DNA of 64,000 bases from Alcaligenes parafaecalis (lineage in GTDB: Bacteria > Pseudomonadota > Gammaproteobacteria > Burkholderiales > Burkholderiaceae_B): contig NZ_JAPKNA010000002.1 in the NCBI RefSeq assembly GCF_026344135.1, positions 496,001 through 560,000 on the forward strand, in the 5' to 3' direction. How positions within the stretch are numbered: the stretch's first letter is position 1; each line of letters opens with the position of its first letter. The translations under genes were made by a program, and so were the position numbers. The notes beneath the pieces are model-generated. The model did no database searches. It had not been told where the DNA came from and worked only from the letters and a program-made list of their open reading frames with translations. Shown one piece after another: positions 32,884 to 42,227 of the stretch.

Positions 32884-34773
32884 TCAGTCAGCCGTGGCGA
32901 CCGAGCGTAAACGAGCTTCCACCGTCAAAGCCAGCTCATCAAAAGACAGCAGATCGAGCGTCACTTCCTGACCACGCTCCAGCGCTGGCAGGCCGGGGAC
33001 ATGCAGTACCAGAGGCGCATTGCTCAAACGCAGCAGGTCTTCCTTGATGAAGTTGGCCTGAACTTGCTTGATGTCGTTTTGTTGCAGCCAGCGCAGGCAC
33101 CAGAAGCGCTCCAGGGAGGACTGGTAATCCGACCACTGGGTGTATTGCGATTCAAAGGCGCCAATAATGGCGTACAAATCAGCATCCTTGGGCTGGAAGG
33201 GGGCGGCCAGACGCGCAGAAATTCCGTGTTCGGCAGCTGCCAGAATCTGGCCCTGATTGATCAGGTCCACATAGCGACGCAATGGCGAGGTGGACCAGAT
33301 GTATTGCGGTACGCCGATGGAGTCGTGCGGGCCGGGTGTGGTGGACATGCGCGTACGCATGAACTGTTGGGAGCGGTAAATACCGGGCACATTGTGCTCG
33401 GCCAGCAAGCCGCCCCACAGTTGATTGGCCAGAATCATGTATTCGGCCACCAGCAGACTGAGCGGCGCATTACGCACGCGAGGCACCAGACGAATGATGG
33501 AATTAGGATCATCGTGCGGGCCATCCAGCTCAAAGCTGTATTCCACGCGATTATTGTTTTCAGGCTTGCCACGCACGGCTTCACGCTGGGCCGACAGTTG
33601 GCGCGAGAAATTCCACAGCGGGCGCAGCCATTCTGCATAGGGCAGCTCGGCATTTTCGTCGGCCAGGGCTTCTTCGCTGATCAGCGGGTCCAGTTCGTGC
33701 TGACGCAAGTTGCCCGCCACGGTAATGCGTTCCAGACGGGTCTGGTGCGACAGAATCTCGCCGGTGCTGATGTCTGCGTCTACATACAGTGACAGGGTAG
33801 GGCGAGTTTTCCCTTGATCCAGGGAAAAGTGCGCAATCAGTTCGGGCGGCAACATGGGGATCTTGTAGCCCGGTGTGTACACCGTAGCCATGCGGTTGCG
33901 CGCGATCTGGTCAATTTCATTGCCACGTGCCATCGCCAGCGAAGGCACGGCAATATGAACCCCGATACGCAGACGGCCCGGCTCCGGGTGCTGGACGGAC
34001 AGGGCATCGTCAATTTCAATGGTATTGGCATCGTCCACCGAGTAGGCGGTGACATTGGCTTCAGGCAAGTCCTGACCCCAGCTTTGCAGGGCAACAGCGG
34101 GGAAACCTGTTCCTTTGGGGAAATGGGAGGCCAGGAAACGGTGTTGGTGCAAGGTCAGGGGATTGGACCAGGCGCCTAGCGACAGCAACAGTTTCTCGGT
34201 GCTGACGCCCAGTTCTTTCTGGGCCTGATCAAAGGCTTTCCATTCCAGCGTGTTCTTGTCTGGCTGGGTCAGGAAGGTGCCTGCTTTTTCGGCAACTTCG
34301 GGCGGCAACTCGCCCTTGATCATCTGCTCGGCCCAAGTCTGGATTTGTTCTTGTTGCAGGCGCTTCTTTTCAATCGCGGCCAGGGCAGCTTGCAGAATGT
34401 CGGGAGGAGCAGGGCGGTACAGACCTTTGCCACGGCGGTGGAAGTAGGCTGGTGCGCTGTGCAGGGCAAAGATGGTGCCGGTTTTTTCGATGGCGCTGGG
34501 TGCGTGGCCGAAATATTCTTGTGCCAGCGTGGATGCCTCAAACTCGTCCTGGGGGGCGCATTCCCACAAAAAGTTGATATCCAGGGATTCGGCCAGCGCT
34601 TGCGCTTTTTCCAGCAGCTCTGCCGGGGCAGGTTGCTCGAAGGTAAATAGAACGCTGTTTTTCTTTATTTTGCTGCGTTTGCCAGACGCGGATTCCACCT
34701 GCATGGTGGTATCGCTGTCAGAAAATATTTTTTCTGCTTTGAAATTACCGCTGTCTTCAAAAAGGACGTACAT
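32884..34773 (-). CDS. RNase II/RNB-family exoribonuclease
   Basis: This is a predicted 3'-to-5' exoribonuclease. The 629-residue protein has a variable N-terminal region, then the RNB catalytic domain (about 225-555) with NTIEIDDALSV (Asp cluster that binds magnesium), RIGVHIAVPSLAMARG and STSPLRRYVDLINQGQI. The final about 60 residues are a short OB-like tail instead of a clear S1 domain. That puts it closer to RNase II than RNase R, but it is a divergent member. It is co-directional with the TonB-like gene. Confidence 0.88.
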   Translation of the reverse strand: MYVLFEDSGNFKAEKIFSDSDTTMQVESASGKRSKIKKNSVLFTFEQPAPAELLEKAQALAESLDINFLWECAPQDEFEASTLAQEYFGHAPSAIEKTGTIFALHSAPAYFHRRGKGLYRPAPPDILQAALAAIEKKRLQQEQIQTWAEQMIKGELPPEVAEKAGTFLTQPDKNTLEWKAFDQAQKELGVSTEKLLLSLGAWSNPLTLHQHRFLASHFPKGTGFPAVALQSWGQDLPEANVTAYSVDDANTIEIDDALSVQHPEPGRLRIGVHIAVPSLAMARGNEIDQIARNRMATVYTPGYKIPMLPPELIAHFSLDQGKTRPTLSLYVDADISTGEILSHQTRLERITVAGNLRQHELDPLISEEALADENAELPYAEWLRPLWNFSRQLSAQREAVRGKPENNNRVEYSFELDGPHDDPNSIIRLVPRVRNAPLSLLVAEYMILANQLWGGLLAEHNVPGIYRSQQFMRTRMSTTPGPHDSIGVPQYIWSTSPLRRYVDLINQGQILAAAEHGISARLAAPFQPKDADLYAIIGAFESQYTQWSDYQSSLERFWCLRWLQQNDIKQVQANFIKEDLLRLSNAPLVLHVPGLPALERGQEVTLDLLSFDELALTVEARLRSVATAD

Positions 34774-34814
34774 GATTTTCCATCTGGATGGTGCTGGCCA
34801 TCCGGTAAAGATAG

Positions 34815-35402
34815 TTAAGGTTGTTGCAGGGCAAAGCGCAAAATTTCGTCGATCCAGGGATCAAAGTCGGTCAGGCCGTGGTCTCCGCCTTCCAGAATGT
34901 GTCCTTGGCTGCCTTTGTACCAGTCCGCCATCTCGCGCCAGTTCAGGACTTCATCACCTTTGGCGGCCAGCAGGTAAAAACGCTGGGGATCGCTGGGGCG
35001 CGGTACGTGAATGTCGTTAAGCTCATCCACATAGTCGGGCAGGAAGTGAAACGGGTCGGGCGAGTGATAACAGACATGCTCGCCTACCTGCGTAGCCAGA
35101 TCCCGTCCTGCGTAGACCACCGGGTTTAGCAAGACGGCTCGGCTGTGATAGAACTGGGCCAGGTGGCTGGCATAGTAACCGCCCAATGAGGAGCCGATCA
35201 CACATAATTGATCAGCCCCCATACCTGCCTGCATTTCCGTGTCCACAATCCGCTTGCACATGGCAATGGCCTGGGCCGGGCTGGCGGGCAACTGCGGGCA
35301 GCGCCACAGGTGCAACAAGCCTCTGTCTTCCAGGGTTTGTTTCAGGCGCTGCGCTTTATAGGACGAAGGCGAGGAACGAAAGCCGTGTAGATAGAGGATC
35401 AT
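34815..35402 (-). CDS. YqiA/YcfP-family alpha/beta-fold esterase
   Basis: This is a 195-residue hydrolase-like protein. It opens MILYLHGFRSSPSSYKAQRL, has the nucleophile elbow VIGSSLGGYYA with Ser, a candidate acid (AAKGDEVLNW) and a terminal His in ILEGGDHGLTDF, matching the YqiA esterase family. The physiological substrate is unknown. It is 41 bp upstream of the RNase II-like gene on the same strand and 27 bp after mpl. Confidence 0.88.
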   Translation of the reverse strand: MILYLHGFRSSPSSYKAQRLKQTLEDRGLLHLWRCPQLPASPAQAIAMCKRIVDTEMQAGMGADQLCVIGSSLGGYYASHLAQFYHSRAVLLNPVVYAGRDLATQVGEHVCYHSPDPFHFLPDYVDELNDIHVPRPSDPQRFYLLAAKGDEVLNWREMADWYKGSQGHILEGGDHGLTDFDPWIDEILRFALQQP

Positions 35403-35429
35403 GGGAGCACCTGCTATATATAGAGAGGG

Positions 35430-36794
35430 TCAGCGTGACAGTTGATCCAGCAGGCGCTGATGAATGCCGCCAAAACTGCCGTTACTCATCACGACAATGG
35501 CGTCGCCGGGCTGGCTGGCCTGAACAATGGCCTGAACCATTTTATCCAAATCAGTCCACGCTGTGGCGCGATCACCCAAAGGAGCCAGGACTTGGGCTGC
35601 ATCCCAACCCAGCGCGTGCTTGCCTTGTGCTTCGCCATAGCAAAACACCAGATCAGCCTCTTCCAGTGAACCCGGCAGGCGGGCGGCCATCGCGCCCAGC
35701 TTCATGGTGTTGGAGCGGGGCTCCAGCACGGCCAGAATCCGGGTGGCTTTACCTGTCTGGCTGCGTAAACCGGCCAGTGTGGTGGCAATGGCAGTCGGGT
35801 GATGGGCAAAATCGTCATAGACGGTAATGTCATTGACTACACCACGCACTTCCATACGGCGTTTGATGCCAGCAAATTGGCTCAGTGCCGCGCAAGCCTG
35901 CTCGGGCTTTACGCCTACATGGTGGGCAGCAGCAATCGCGGCCAGGGCGTTCAGGCGATTGTGTTCGCCAGTCAGCGTCCACTGAACAATGCCTTGGACC
36001 TGTCCTTTGAAAATCACTTCAAAAGAGGTGGGGCCGAGTGCCTTGCTGTCCCAATCTCCTTCGGGGCCAAACTGCTCGACCGGCGTCCAGCAACCTCGGG
36101 CCAGGGTTTCGTCCAGGCTGGGGGTGTGGGTGGGGCGCAGAATCAGGCCGGTGGAGGGGATAGTACGTACCAGATGGTGGAATTGGGTCTGGATAGCGTG
36201 CAGATCGGGGAAGATGTCAGCGTGATCGTATTCCAGATTGTTCAGAATGGCCGTGCGGGGGCGGTAATGGACAAATTTGGAGCGCTTGTCGAAAAAGGCG
36301 GTGTCGTATTCGTCAGCCTCGATCACAAACAGGGATTGTTCGGGGTTGAAGCGGGCGGATACGCCCAGGCCGGGAGCCACACCACCAATCAGGAAGTTGG
36401 GCGACAGGTCGGCCTGTTCCAGAATCCAGCCCAGCATGGAGCTGGTGGAGGTTTTGCCGTGCGTACCGGCCACCGCCAGAACGTGCTGCTTGTGCAGGAT
36501 GTTTTCACCCAGCCATTGGGGACCGGAGGTGTAGGGCAGGCCCTGATCCAGAATGGCTTCCATCAGAGGATTACCGCGTGTCACCACATTGCCCACTATA
36601 TAGAGATCAGGGGACAGGCTGGTCTGTTCCGCGCCAAAGCCTTCAATCAGGGCAATGCCTTGTTCTTCCAGTTGCGTGCTCATGGGCGGGTAGACCCCGG
36701 CATCGCAACCTGTAACTGTATGGCCAGCCGAACGGGCAATCAGGGCCAGACCGCCCATGAATGTGCCGCAAATTCCTAGTATATGTATGTGCAT
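35430..36794 (-). CDS. mpl: UDP-N-acetylmuramate:L-alanyl-gamma-D-glutamyl-meso-diaminopimelate ligase Mpl
   Basis: Mpl attaches recycled murein tripeptide to UDP-MurNAc. The 454-residue Mur-ligase protein starts MHIHILGICGTFMGGLALIA, has the ATP loop VAGTHGKTSTSSM, the central-domain ILNNLEYDHADIF and the C-terminal DDFAHHPTAIATTL. The overall length and the ICGTFMGG motif separate Mpl from MurC. It is divergent to the TlpA-like gene. Confidence 0.95.
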   Translation of the reverse strand: MHIHILGICGTFMGGLALIARSAGHTVTGCDAGVYPPMSTQLEEQGIALIEGFGAEQTSLSPDLYIVGNVVTRGNPLMEAILDQGLPYTSGPQWLGENILHKQHVLAVAGTHGKTSTSSMLGWILEQADLSPNFLIGGVAPGLGVSARFNPEQSLFVIEADEYDTAFFDKRSKFVHYRPRTAILNNLEYDHADIFPDLHAIQTQFHHLVRTIPSTGLILRPTHTPSLDETLARGCWTPVEQFGPEGDWDSKALGPTSFEVIFKGQVQGIVQWTLTGEHNRLNALAAIAAAHHVGVKPEQACAALSQFAGIKRRMEVRGVVNDITVYDDFAHHPTAIATTLAGLRSQTGKATRILAVLEPRSNTMKLGAMAARLPGSLEEADLVFCYGEAQGKHALGWDAAQVLAPLGDRATAWTDLDKMVQAIVQASQPGDAIVVMSNGSFGGIHQRLLDQLSR

Positions 36795-36902
36795 GACAAT
36801 CCTCCGGCCTGTATTCTAGACGACTGTTTGATCTGATGCGTGAGCTTTGGTTAGAGCCGGTGCTATCATCCTCAGATGATATTTTTTCAGGTGTGAGCCG
36901 GT

Positions 36903-37400
36903 ATGAGTAGGCGTCTTTTTCTGCAGAAATCGCTAGTGTGTGCCAGTCTTGTGGCCCTGCATCCTGCCCCTTGGGCCAGTTTGCTGCCTTCAGACCCTTT
37001 TCTCGCACAAAGCTTCAAGGATCTTCAAGGTGAGGATCGCGCTCTCTCTACTTATATAGGCAAGCCCCTGGTGGTCAACTTCTGGGCGACCTGGTGCGCC
37101 CCCTGCGTCAAGGAAATGCCGGACCTGCAGGAATTGCATAAACGCTATCCGGACGTGAGCTTTGTCGGCATTGCCGTGGACTCGCTGGATAATGTGACGG
37201 AGTTCTTGAGCCGCGTGCCAGTCAGCTACGACATCTTGCTGGCCGGTTCAGGTGGCCTGAAACAAATGCGCAGCGTGGGTAATAAAAAGGGCGGTTTGCC
37301 CTTTACCGTGGTCTTTGGCAGCAATGGCCGGGTCAGCGAACGCATTTTGGGCCAGATAGATCCAGAAAAGTTGGACGAAGTTATTAAGGCTCAACGCTAA
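36903..37400 (+). CDS. TlpA-like periplasmic thiol-disulfide oxidoreductase
   Basis: This 165-residue thioredoxin-fold protein has an N-terminal export signal with twin arginines in a short form (MSRRLFLQKSLVCASLVALH, about 1-27) and the active site VNFWATWCAPCVKEMPDL (CAPC). A cis-Pro region is seen in GLPFTVVFG. Such proteins reduce disulfides in the periplasm, often for cytochrome c maturation. No ccm genes are close by. The frame begins at ATG 36903. Confidence 0.9.
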   Translation: MSRRLFLQKSLVCASLVALHPAPWASLLPSDPFLAQSFKDLQGEDRALSTYIGKPLVVNFWATWCAPCVKEMPDLQELHKRYPDVSFVGIAVDSLDNVTEFLSRVPVSYDILLAGSGGLKQMRSVGNKKGGLPFTVVFGSNGRVSERILGQIDPEKLDEVIKAQR

Positions 37401-37561
37401 CTGGCCGACTTTTTCGCTTAATTTCGTCAAATTGCCGCTCAGCCGGGTCCCTGTTTAAAACGGGATAGAACCAATGCTAACCGTTTGTAAGCCAAGCAGG
37501 TTTATGGACAAATGACGTTATTTAGCGTAAAAAGGCGGTCTGTCTTGACGAAAAATCCGCT

Positions 37562-37996
37562 ATGGCGAAACATGTCCTGGTCCTTAACGGGCCTAACCTC
37601 AACCTGCTGGGAACACGAGAACCCGATGTCTACGGACATCAGACGCTCGATGACATTAACAGCGGTTTACAGGTGCTGGCCGATCAGCATGGCGCGCAGT
37701 GTCATTTTTTTCAGAGCAATCACGAAGGCGGGCTCGTCGATCGAATTCATCAAGCCCGTGCCGAGGGCGTCGATTACATCCTTATCAATGCTGGGGCCTA
37801 TACGCACACCAGTGTGGCGATACGGGATGCACTTGCCGGTGTCGGTATTCCGTTTATTGAAGTTCATCTGTCCAATGTTCACCGTCGTGAGCCGTTCCGT
37901 CACCACTCCTATCTCTCTGACATCGCTAGCGGTGTCATTGTTGGTTTGGGGGCCTACGGTTATGAAGCCGCTCTGCGGTTTGCTTTGAATAGTTAG
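37562..37996 (+). CDS. aroQ: 3-dehydroquinate dehydratase, type II
   Basis: AroQ removes water from 3-dehydroquinate in the shikimate pathway. The 144-residue protein contains GPNLNLLGTREPDVYG (with the catalytic Tyr), NHEGGLVDRIHQA, INAGAYTHTSVAIRDAL and EVHLSNVHRREPFRHHSYLS with the catalytic His. It lies just upstream of accB-accC, the same order as in many proteobacteria. Confidence 0.97.
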   Translation: MAKHVLVLNGPNLNLLGTREPDVYGHQTLDDINSGLQVLADQHGAQCHFFQSNHEGGLVDRIHQARAEGVDYILINAGAYTHTSVAIRDALAGVGIPFIEVHLSNVHRREPFRHHSYLSDIASGVIVGLGAYGYEAALRFALNS

Positions 37997-38082
37997 GCGG
38001 TTCGTTTCGTTTTTTTGACCAATATTTTTTTAATGCCGTCCTGACCCAGTCAGTGGCTAGTGCGGCGTTGCGGGAAGTACGC

Positions 38083-38523
38083 ATGGATCTTAGAAAACTC
38101 AAAACCCTGATCGATCTGGTAGCCGAGTCTGGCATTGCCGAACTGGAAATCACTGAAGGTGATGACAAGGTTCGTATTGTTAAATTCTCGCAAAGCTCGG
38201 CAGCTCCCGTGGTCTATGCTCCCGAGGCTCCTGTAGCCCAGGTAGTAGCCCCGGCCGCAGGTGCTCCCGCTGCACCCGCCGTTCCCGAGGGCCATGCTGT
38301 CAAGGCTCCGATGGTCGGTACTTTCTACCGTGCTCCTAGCCCAGGCGCCGCTCCCTTTGTAGAAGTTGGCCAATCGGTCAAAGAAGGCGAGCCCCTGTGC
38401 ATTATCGAAGCCATGAAGCTGCTCAACGAGATTGAAGCCGACAAGTCCGGCGTCATCAAAGAAATTCTGGTTGAAAACGGCGGACCGGTGGAGTACGGTC
38501 AGACTCTGTTCGTCATCGGTTGA
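38083..38523 (+). CDS. accB: Acetyl-CoA carboxylase biotin carboxyl carrier protein AccB
   Basis: AccB carries the biotin that shuttles carboxylate for malonyl-CoA synthesis. I start it at the ATG at 38083 (MDLRKLKTLIDLV, 146 residues), as in the family; a GTG at 38053 is the alternative. An Ala/Pro-rich linker (about 48-70) leads to the biotinyl domain, with the modified Lys in IEAMKLLNE. accC begins 4 bp after the stop codon. Confidence 0.97.
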   Translation: MDLRKLKTLIDLVAESGIAELEITEGDDKVRIVKFSQSSAAPVVYAPEAPVAQVVAPAAGAPAAPAVPEGHAVKAPMVGTFYRAPSPGAAPFVEVGQSVKEGEPLCIIEAMKLLNEIEADKSGVIKEILVENGGPVEYGQTLFVIG

Positions 38524-38527
38524 TGAT

Positions 38528-39877
38528 ATGTTTGAAAAAATCCTAATCGCCAATCGGGGCGAAATTGCCTTGCGTATCCAACGCGCTTGCCGCGAGATGG
38601 GTATCAAGACAGTCGTCGTTTATTCTGAAGCTGATCGTGGTGCCAAGTACGTGCGTCTGGCTGACGAGGCCGTGTGTATTGGCCCCGCCCAGGCACGTGA
38701 CAGCTACCTGAGCATGCCTGCCATTATCTCGGCAGCAGAAGTCACAGATGCGGAAGCCATTCACCCTGGCTACGGCTTTATGGCTGAAAACGCGGACTTC
38801 GCTGATCGTGTCGAAAAGAGCGGTTTTGTCTTTATCGGTCCACGTCCCGAGAGCATCCGTACGATGGGCGATAAGGTCATGGCCAAAAAAGCCATGATCG
38901 AGGCCGGTGTGCCTGTGGTTCCCGGTTCGGACGGCGCCTTGCCGGACGACCCGGCTGAAATTATTCGCATCGGGCGTGAAGTAGGCTACCCAGTCATCAT
39001 CAAAGCCTCTGGCGGTGGTGGTGGCCGTGGCATGCGCGTGGTCTACACCGAAGCAGCCTTGTTGACAGCGGTTGCCACGACCAAAACCGAAGCCGCAGCC
39101 GCGTTCAACAATCCCGAGGTGTACATGGAAAAGTACCTCGAGAATCCACGCCATATCGAAATTCAGGTATTGGCTGATGGTGAACGCAATGCTATTTGGC
39201 TGGGCGAGCGCGATTGCTCCATGCAGCGTCGTCACCAGAAAGTGATTGAAGAAGCACCGGCTCCTGGTATTGCCCGTCGCCTGATCGAACGTATTGGCGA
39301 GCGTTGTGCTGACGCCTGCCGCAAGATGCGTTACCGCGGTGCAGGTACTTTCGAGTTCCTGTACGAAAACGGCGAGTTCTTCTTTATCGAGATGAACACC
39401 CGTATTCAGGTTGAGCACACCATCACTGAAATGATCACTGGCATTGATCTGGTTCAAGAGCAGATCAAAGTGGCGGCAGGCGAGAAATTCGTGCTGCGCC
39501 AGCGTGACATTGAATTTGAAGGCCACTCGATCGAGTGCCGTATCAACGCGGAAGACCCGTTCACTTTCGTACCAAGCCCAGGCCTGGTCAGCAAGTGGCA
39601 CACTCCCGGCGGCCCTGGCGTGCGTATCGACTCGCATGTCTTTACCGGTTACACCGTGCCTCCGTACTACGATTCCATGATTGCCAAGCTGATTACCTAC
39701 GGTAAAACGCGTGAGCAAGCCATTGCCCGTATGGACATTGCCTTGTCCGAAATGGTGGTGGAAGGGATCAAGACCAACGTGGATCTGCACCGGGAATTGA
39801 TGAAGGACGCCAGCTTCAAGGCAGGCGGCACCAGCATTCACTACCTGGAACAAAAGCTGGCCCAACGTAACAAGTAA
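38528..39877 (+). CDS. accC: Acetyl-CoA carboxylase biotin carboxylase AccC
   Basis: AccC carboxylates biotin on AccB using ATP and bicarbonate. The 449-residue protein from the ATG at 38528 starts MFEKILIANRGEIALRI. It contains the ATP-grasp loop KASGGGGGRGMRVV, RHIEIQVLADG, RDCSMQRRHQKVIEEAP and NTRIQVEHTITEMITG. accB-accC forms a tight operon. Confidence 0.98.
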   Translation: MFEKILIANRGEIALRIQRACREMGIKTVVVYSEADRGAKYVRLADEAVCIGPAQARDSYLSMPAIISAAEVTDAEAIHPGYGFMAENADFADRVEKSGFVFIGPRPESIRTMGDKVMAKKAMIEAGVPVVPGSDGALPDDPAEIIRIGREVGYPVIIKASGGGGGRGMRVVYTEAALLTAVATTKTEAAAAFNNPEVYMEKYLENPRHIEIQVLADGERNAIWLGERDCSMQRRHQKVIEEAPAPGIARRLIERIGERCADACRKMRYRGAGTFEFLYENGEFFFIEMNTRIQVEHTITEMITGIDLVQEQIKVAAGEKFVLRQRDIEFEGHSIECRINAEDPFTFVPSPGLVSKWHTPGGPGVRIDSHVFTGYTVPPYYDSMIAKLITYGKTREQAIARMDIALSEMVVEGIKTNVDLHRELMKDASFKAGGTSIHYLEQKLAQRNK

Positions 39878-39885
39878 GGGCGGCA

Positions 39886-39956
39886 ACAGGTCAGACCACC
39901 GGTCTGACCTGTCAAGAATGATGATTATGTAAAACAGGGGCTCGCCCCTGTTTTGC
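39886..39956 (+). terminator. Two hairpins downstream of accC
   Basis: The first is a 12-bp perfect stem with a 3-base loop (39886-39897 with 39901-39912), lacking a T-run. The second pairs AAAACAGGGG (39931-39940) with CCCCTGTTTT (39945-39954) and is followed by GCTTTA, a plausible terminator. Together they separate accBC from prmA. Confidence 0.7.
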
Positions 39957-39972
39957 TTTATGGAAACTATGT

Positions 39973-40893
39973 ATGCGTGAACTCTTACTGAGCTGCCAGG
40001 AGCACGAGGCCGAGCGCTTGTCCGATGCTTTGCTTGAAGCTGGCGCCTTGTCGGTGTCGGTGGAAGATGCCGACGGCGATACCGAGCAGGAAAAGCCCCT
40101 GTTTGGCGAACCCGGTATTGAACCGGATGTGCTGGCCTGGGATCGCAATCGGGTTGTCGCTTTGCTGCCCGAGGAGCTGGAGCCTGAAGAGTTGCTGCAA
40201 CCGCTCTTTGAAGCCGGTGTGCTGACACCTGAAAAAGCCCAATGGAGCGTGCGCGAAGTGCCCGATCAGGATTGGGTTCGTTTGACGCAATCGCAGTTCG
40301 GCCCCATCCCGGTGGGCGACCGTATTTTGATTGTGCCCAGTTGGCACAAGGACGATGAGGATCTGCCGGTCGCCCAAGAGGGTGAAGACGGTCTGGTTCG
40401 CATCGAACTGGACCCCGGCCTGGCGTTTGGTACCGGCAGTCATCCGACGACTCATCTGTGTCTGGATTGGCTGGCTCACCATGTGCAGGCCGGTCAGACC
40501 GTCCTGGACTACGGTTGTGGTTCCGGTATTTTGGCGATTGCGGCCCGCAAGCTGGGCGCAGGCCATACCGTCGGCGTGGATATCGACGAGCAAGCCGTGA
40601 TTGCCACGCGCTACAATGCGCAAGTCAATCAGGTCGAGGTTGAAGGCTTGCTGCCCGATGCCATGCCCGCCGGGCAAACCGATCTGGTCGTTGCCAATAT
40701 TCTGGCCAATCCCCTGCGTATGCTGGCTCCCATGCTGGCCAACCGCGTCAAACCGGGCGGACATCTGATCCTGTCCGGCATTTACGATTGGCAGGCCGAG
40801 GAAATGATCGAGGTCTATTCCTCTTACCTGCCTTTGTCGGTCTGGCAAGAGCGCGATGGCTGGGTGTGTCTGGCTGGACAACGCCCGTTGTAA
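39973..40893 (+). CDS. prmA: Ribosomal protein L11 methyltransferase PrmA
   Basis: PrmA methylates L11. The 306-residue protein has the N-terminal substrate domain and the SAM-binding core with LDPGLAFGTGSHPTTHLCL, VLDYGCGSGILAIAARKLG and LVVANILANPLRMLAP, all diagnostic. It is followed 24 bp later by the zinc-ribbon DUF3426 gene. Confidence 0.97.
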   Translation: MRELLLSCQEHEAERLSDALLEAGALSVSVEDADGDTEQEKPLFGEPGIEPDVLAWDRNRVVALLPEELEPEELLQPLFEAGVLTPEKAQWSVREVPDQDWVRLTQSQFGPIPVGDRILIVPSWHKDDEDLPVAQEGEDGLVRIELDPGLAFGTGSHPTTHLCLDWLAHHVQAGQTVLDYGCGSGILAIAARKLGAGHTVGVDIDEQAVIATRYNAQVNQVEVEGLLPDAMPAGQTDLVVANILANPLRMLAPMLANRVKPGGHLILSGIYDWQAEEMIEVYSSYLPLSVWQERDGWVCLAGQRPL

Positions 40894-40917
40894 GACGGCA
40901 GAACCTAAGGTGAGTTC

Positions 40918-42219
40918 ATGGAGCTAAAGACTCGCTGCCCCCGTTGCGGGACATCGTTTGCAGCCAGTGTGGAAGCGCTGCAACGCCGCCGGGGCTATAT
41001 CCGCTGCATTCAATGTGCGCATATCTTTGATGGCTTTGAAGAAGTCATTGATGAGCAAGCCCCTGAGCCCTCCTATATCCCACCTTCTGCCCCCGTGCAG
41101 GTTCAGCCTGCCATAGAAGAAGATCAAGCGCCGTCTCCACGACAGGAGCAGGCGCAGACAGTGGATTTGCAGGCTCCCATTCCGGGGCCACGGTTTGTAG
41201 AGCATTCCCGCCACGCCCCGCCGCGTGATGAAGGGACTGCTCACGAATCCTTGCAGGTACGCAAATTCCCCGATTCCATCCTGACACAGGCACCTGTCAC
41301 GCCGGCACAGCCTTCCGTCACGCCTGCAGAACCTTCTGTCATCGCAGCAGAGCCTTTTGTTCGCTTGGAAGAGCCGTCTATCGAACCTCCTGTTGTGTCG
41401 ACTGAACCCTCTATCCGGCCTCCCGAGCCCTCAGTCATTCGCGCACGCTCTCGACCCGAGCCTGCGTCGCAGGATGATCAGGACACCTCTTTTTTTGTGT
41501 CGACCGGCTCTGCTGCAGAGCCAGAAGGGGATCACCATATTGGTCAGGCTTCCTGGTCGACGGCTGAGCCTGAATTCAGTGTGGGGGACCGCGCCAGTAC
41601 CTTGCGCGCCTCTTTCCCCTCGCGTCAGGCCGACGGCACGCATGGCGATGATACCGATCCCGTACAGCAGGAATGGCTTATTGATCCCAACCCTGCCTTG
41701 CAGCGCGAAACCCGTTACGAAGGCGAGGCCAGCTTCGGTCAGCGCGTCGGTTCGCTGATCTGGACCAGCTTGTGCGTCCTGGGAGTTGTGCTGTTTGTAC
41801 TGCAACTGATGTATGTGTATCGCGTACAGATTGTTAGCCAAATCCCCATGCTGCGTCCTGTGTTCGAGCGCACCTGCGAAACCTTGTCCTGCAAGGTGCC
41901 CTACGAGCGCCGCCTGGACCAGATTCGAGTGCAGGCGTCTGCCTTGCATAAAGCCCCCAACCAGCCAGGGCAATCTACCTTGGGTTTCACGCTGCGCAAC
42001 GAGTTTGAGCGGCCCCAGGAATGGCCTACGCTGGTTCTAGATTTAAAAGATTTTTCCGGAGCCTTGATCGCCAGGCGCAATATCACGCCAGCTCAGTACT
42101 TGGCTTCCGAGCGACGTGAGCCTGCCTTTGCAGCGCGCAGTGAAATTATGGTGCGCCTGCCTTTGAATACAGGGCAGCTCCAAGTTAATGGCTACCAGAT
42201 TAGCCCTTTTTTTCCATAA
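40918..42219 (+). CDS. Zinc-ribbon and DUF3426 membrane protein
   Basis: This 433-residue protein has three parts. An N-terminal zinc ribbon carries two CxxC pairs (CPRCG and CIQCA, about residues 8-37, MJ0042-type). A long Pro/Glu-rich low-complexity region (about 45-265) includes loosely repeated xEPSV units. A membrane segment (about 283-303) is followed by the DUF3426 domain (about 310-430). Proteins of this kind follow prmA in many betaproteobacteria; the function is unknown. The layout suggests a cytoplasmic zinc finger anchored to the membrane with a periplasmic C-terminal domain. Confidence 0.9.
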   Translation: MELKTRCPRCGTSFAASVEALQRRRGYIRCIQCAHIFDGFEEVIDEQAPEPSYIPPSAPVQVQPAIEEDQAPSPRQEQAQTVDLQAPIPGPRFVEHSRHAPPRDEGTAHESLQVRKFPDSILTQAPVTPAQPSVTPAEPSVIAAEPFVRLEEPSIEPPVVSTEPSIRPPEPSVIRARSRPEPASQDDQDTSFFVSTGSAAEPEGDHHIGQASWSTAEPEFSVGDRASTLRASFPSRQADGTHGDDTDPVQQEWLIDPNPALQRETRYEGEASFGQRVGSLIWTSLCVLGVVLFVLQLMYVYRVQIVSQIPMLRPVFERTCETLSCKVPYERRLDQIRVQASALHKAPNQPGQSTLGFTLRNEFERPQEWPTLVLDLKDFSGALIARRNITPAQYLASERREPAFAARSEIMVRLPLNTGQLQVNGYQISPFFP

Positions 42220-42227
42220 GGTAATTT

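Noticed and set aside
38543..40228. Minus-strand open frame of 561 codons opposite accC and prmA
   Set aside because: It spans two well-defined genes on the other strand, and its His/Gln-rich composition is typical of antisense frames in GC-rich DNA.
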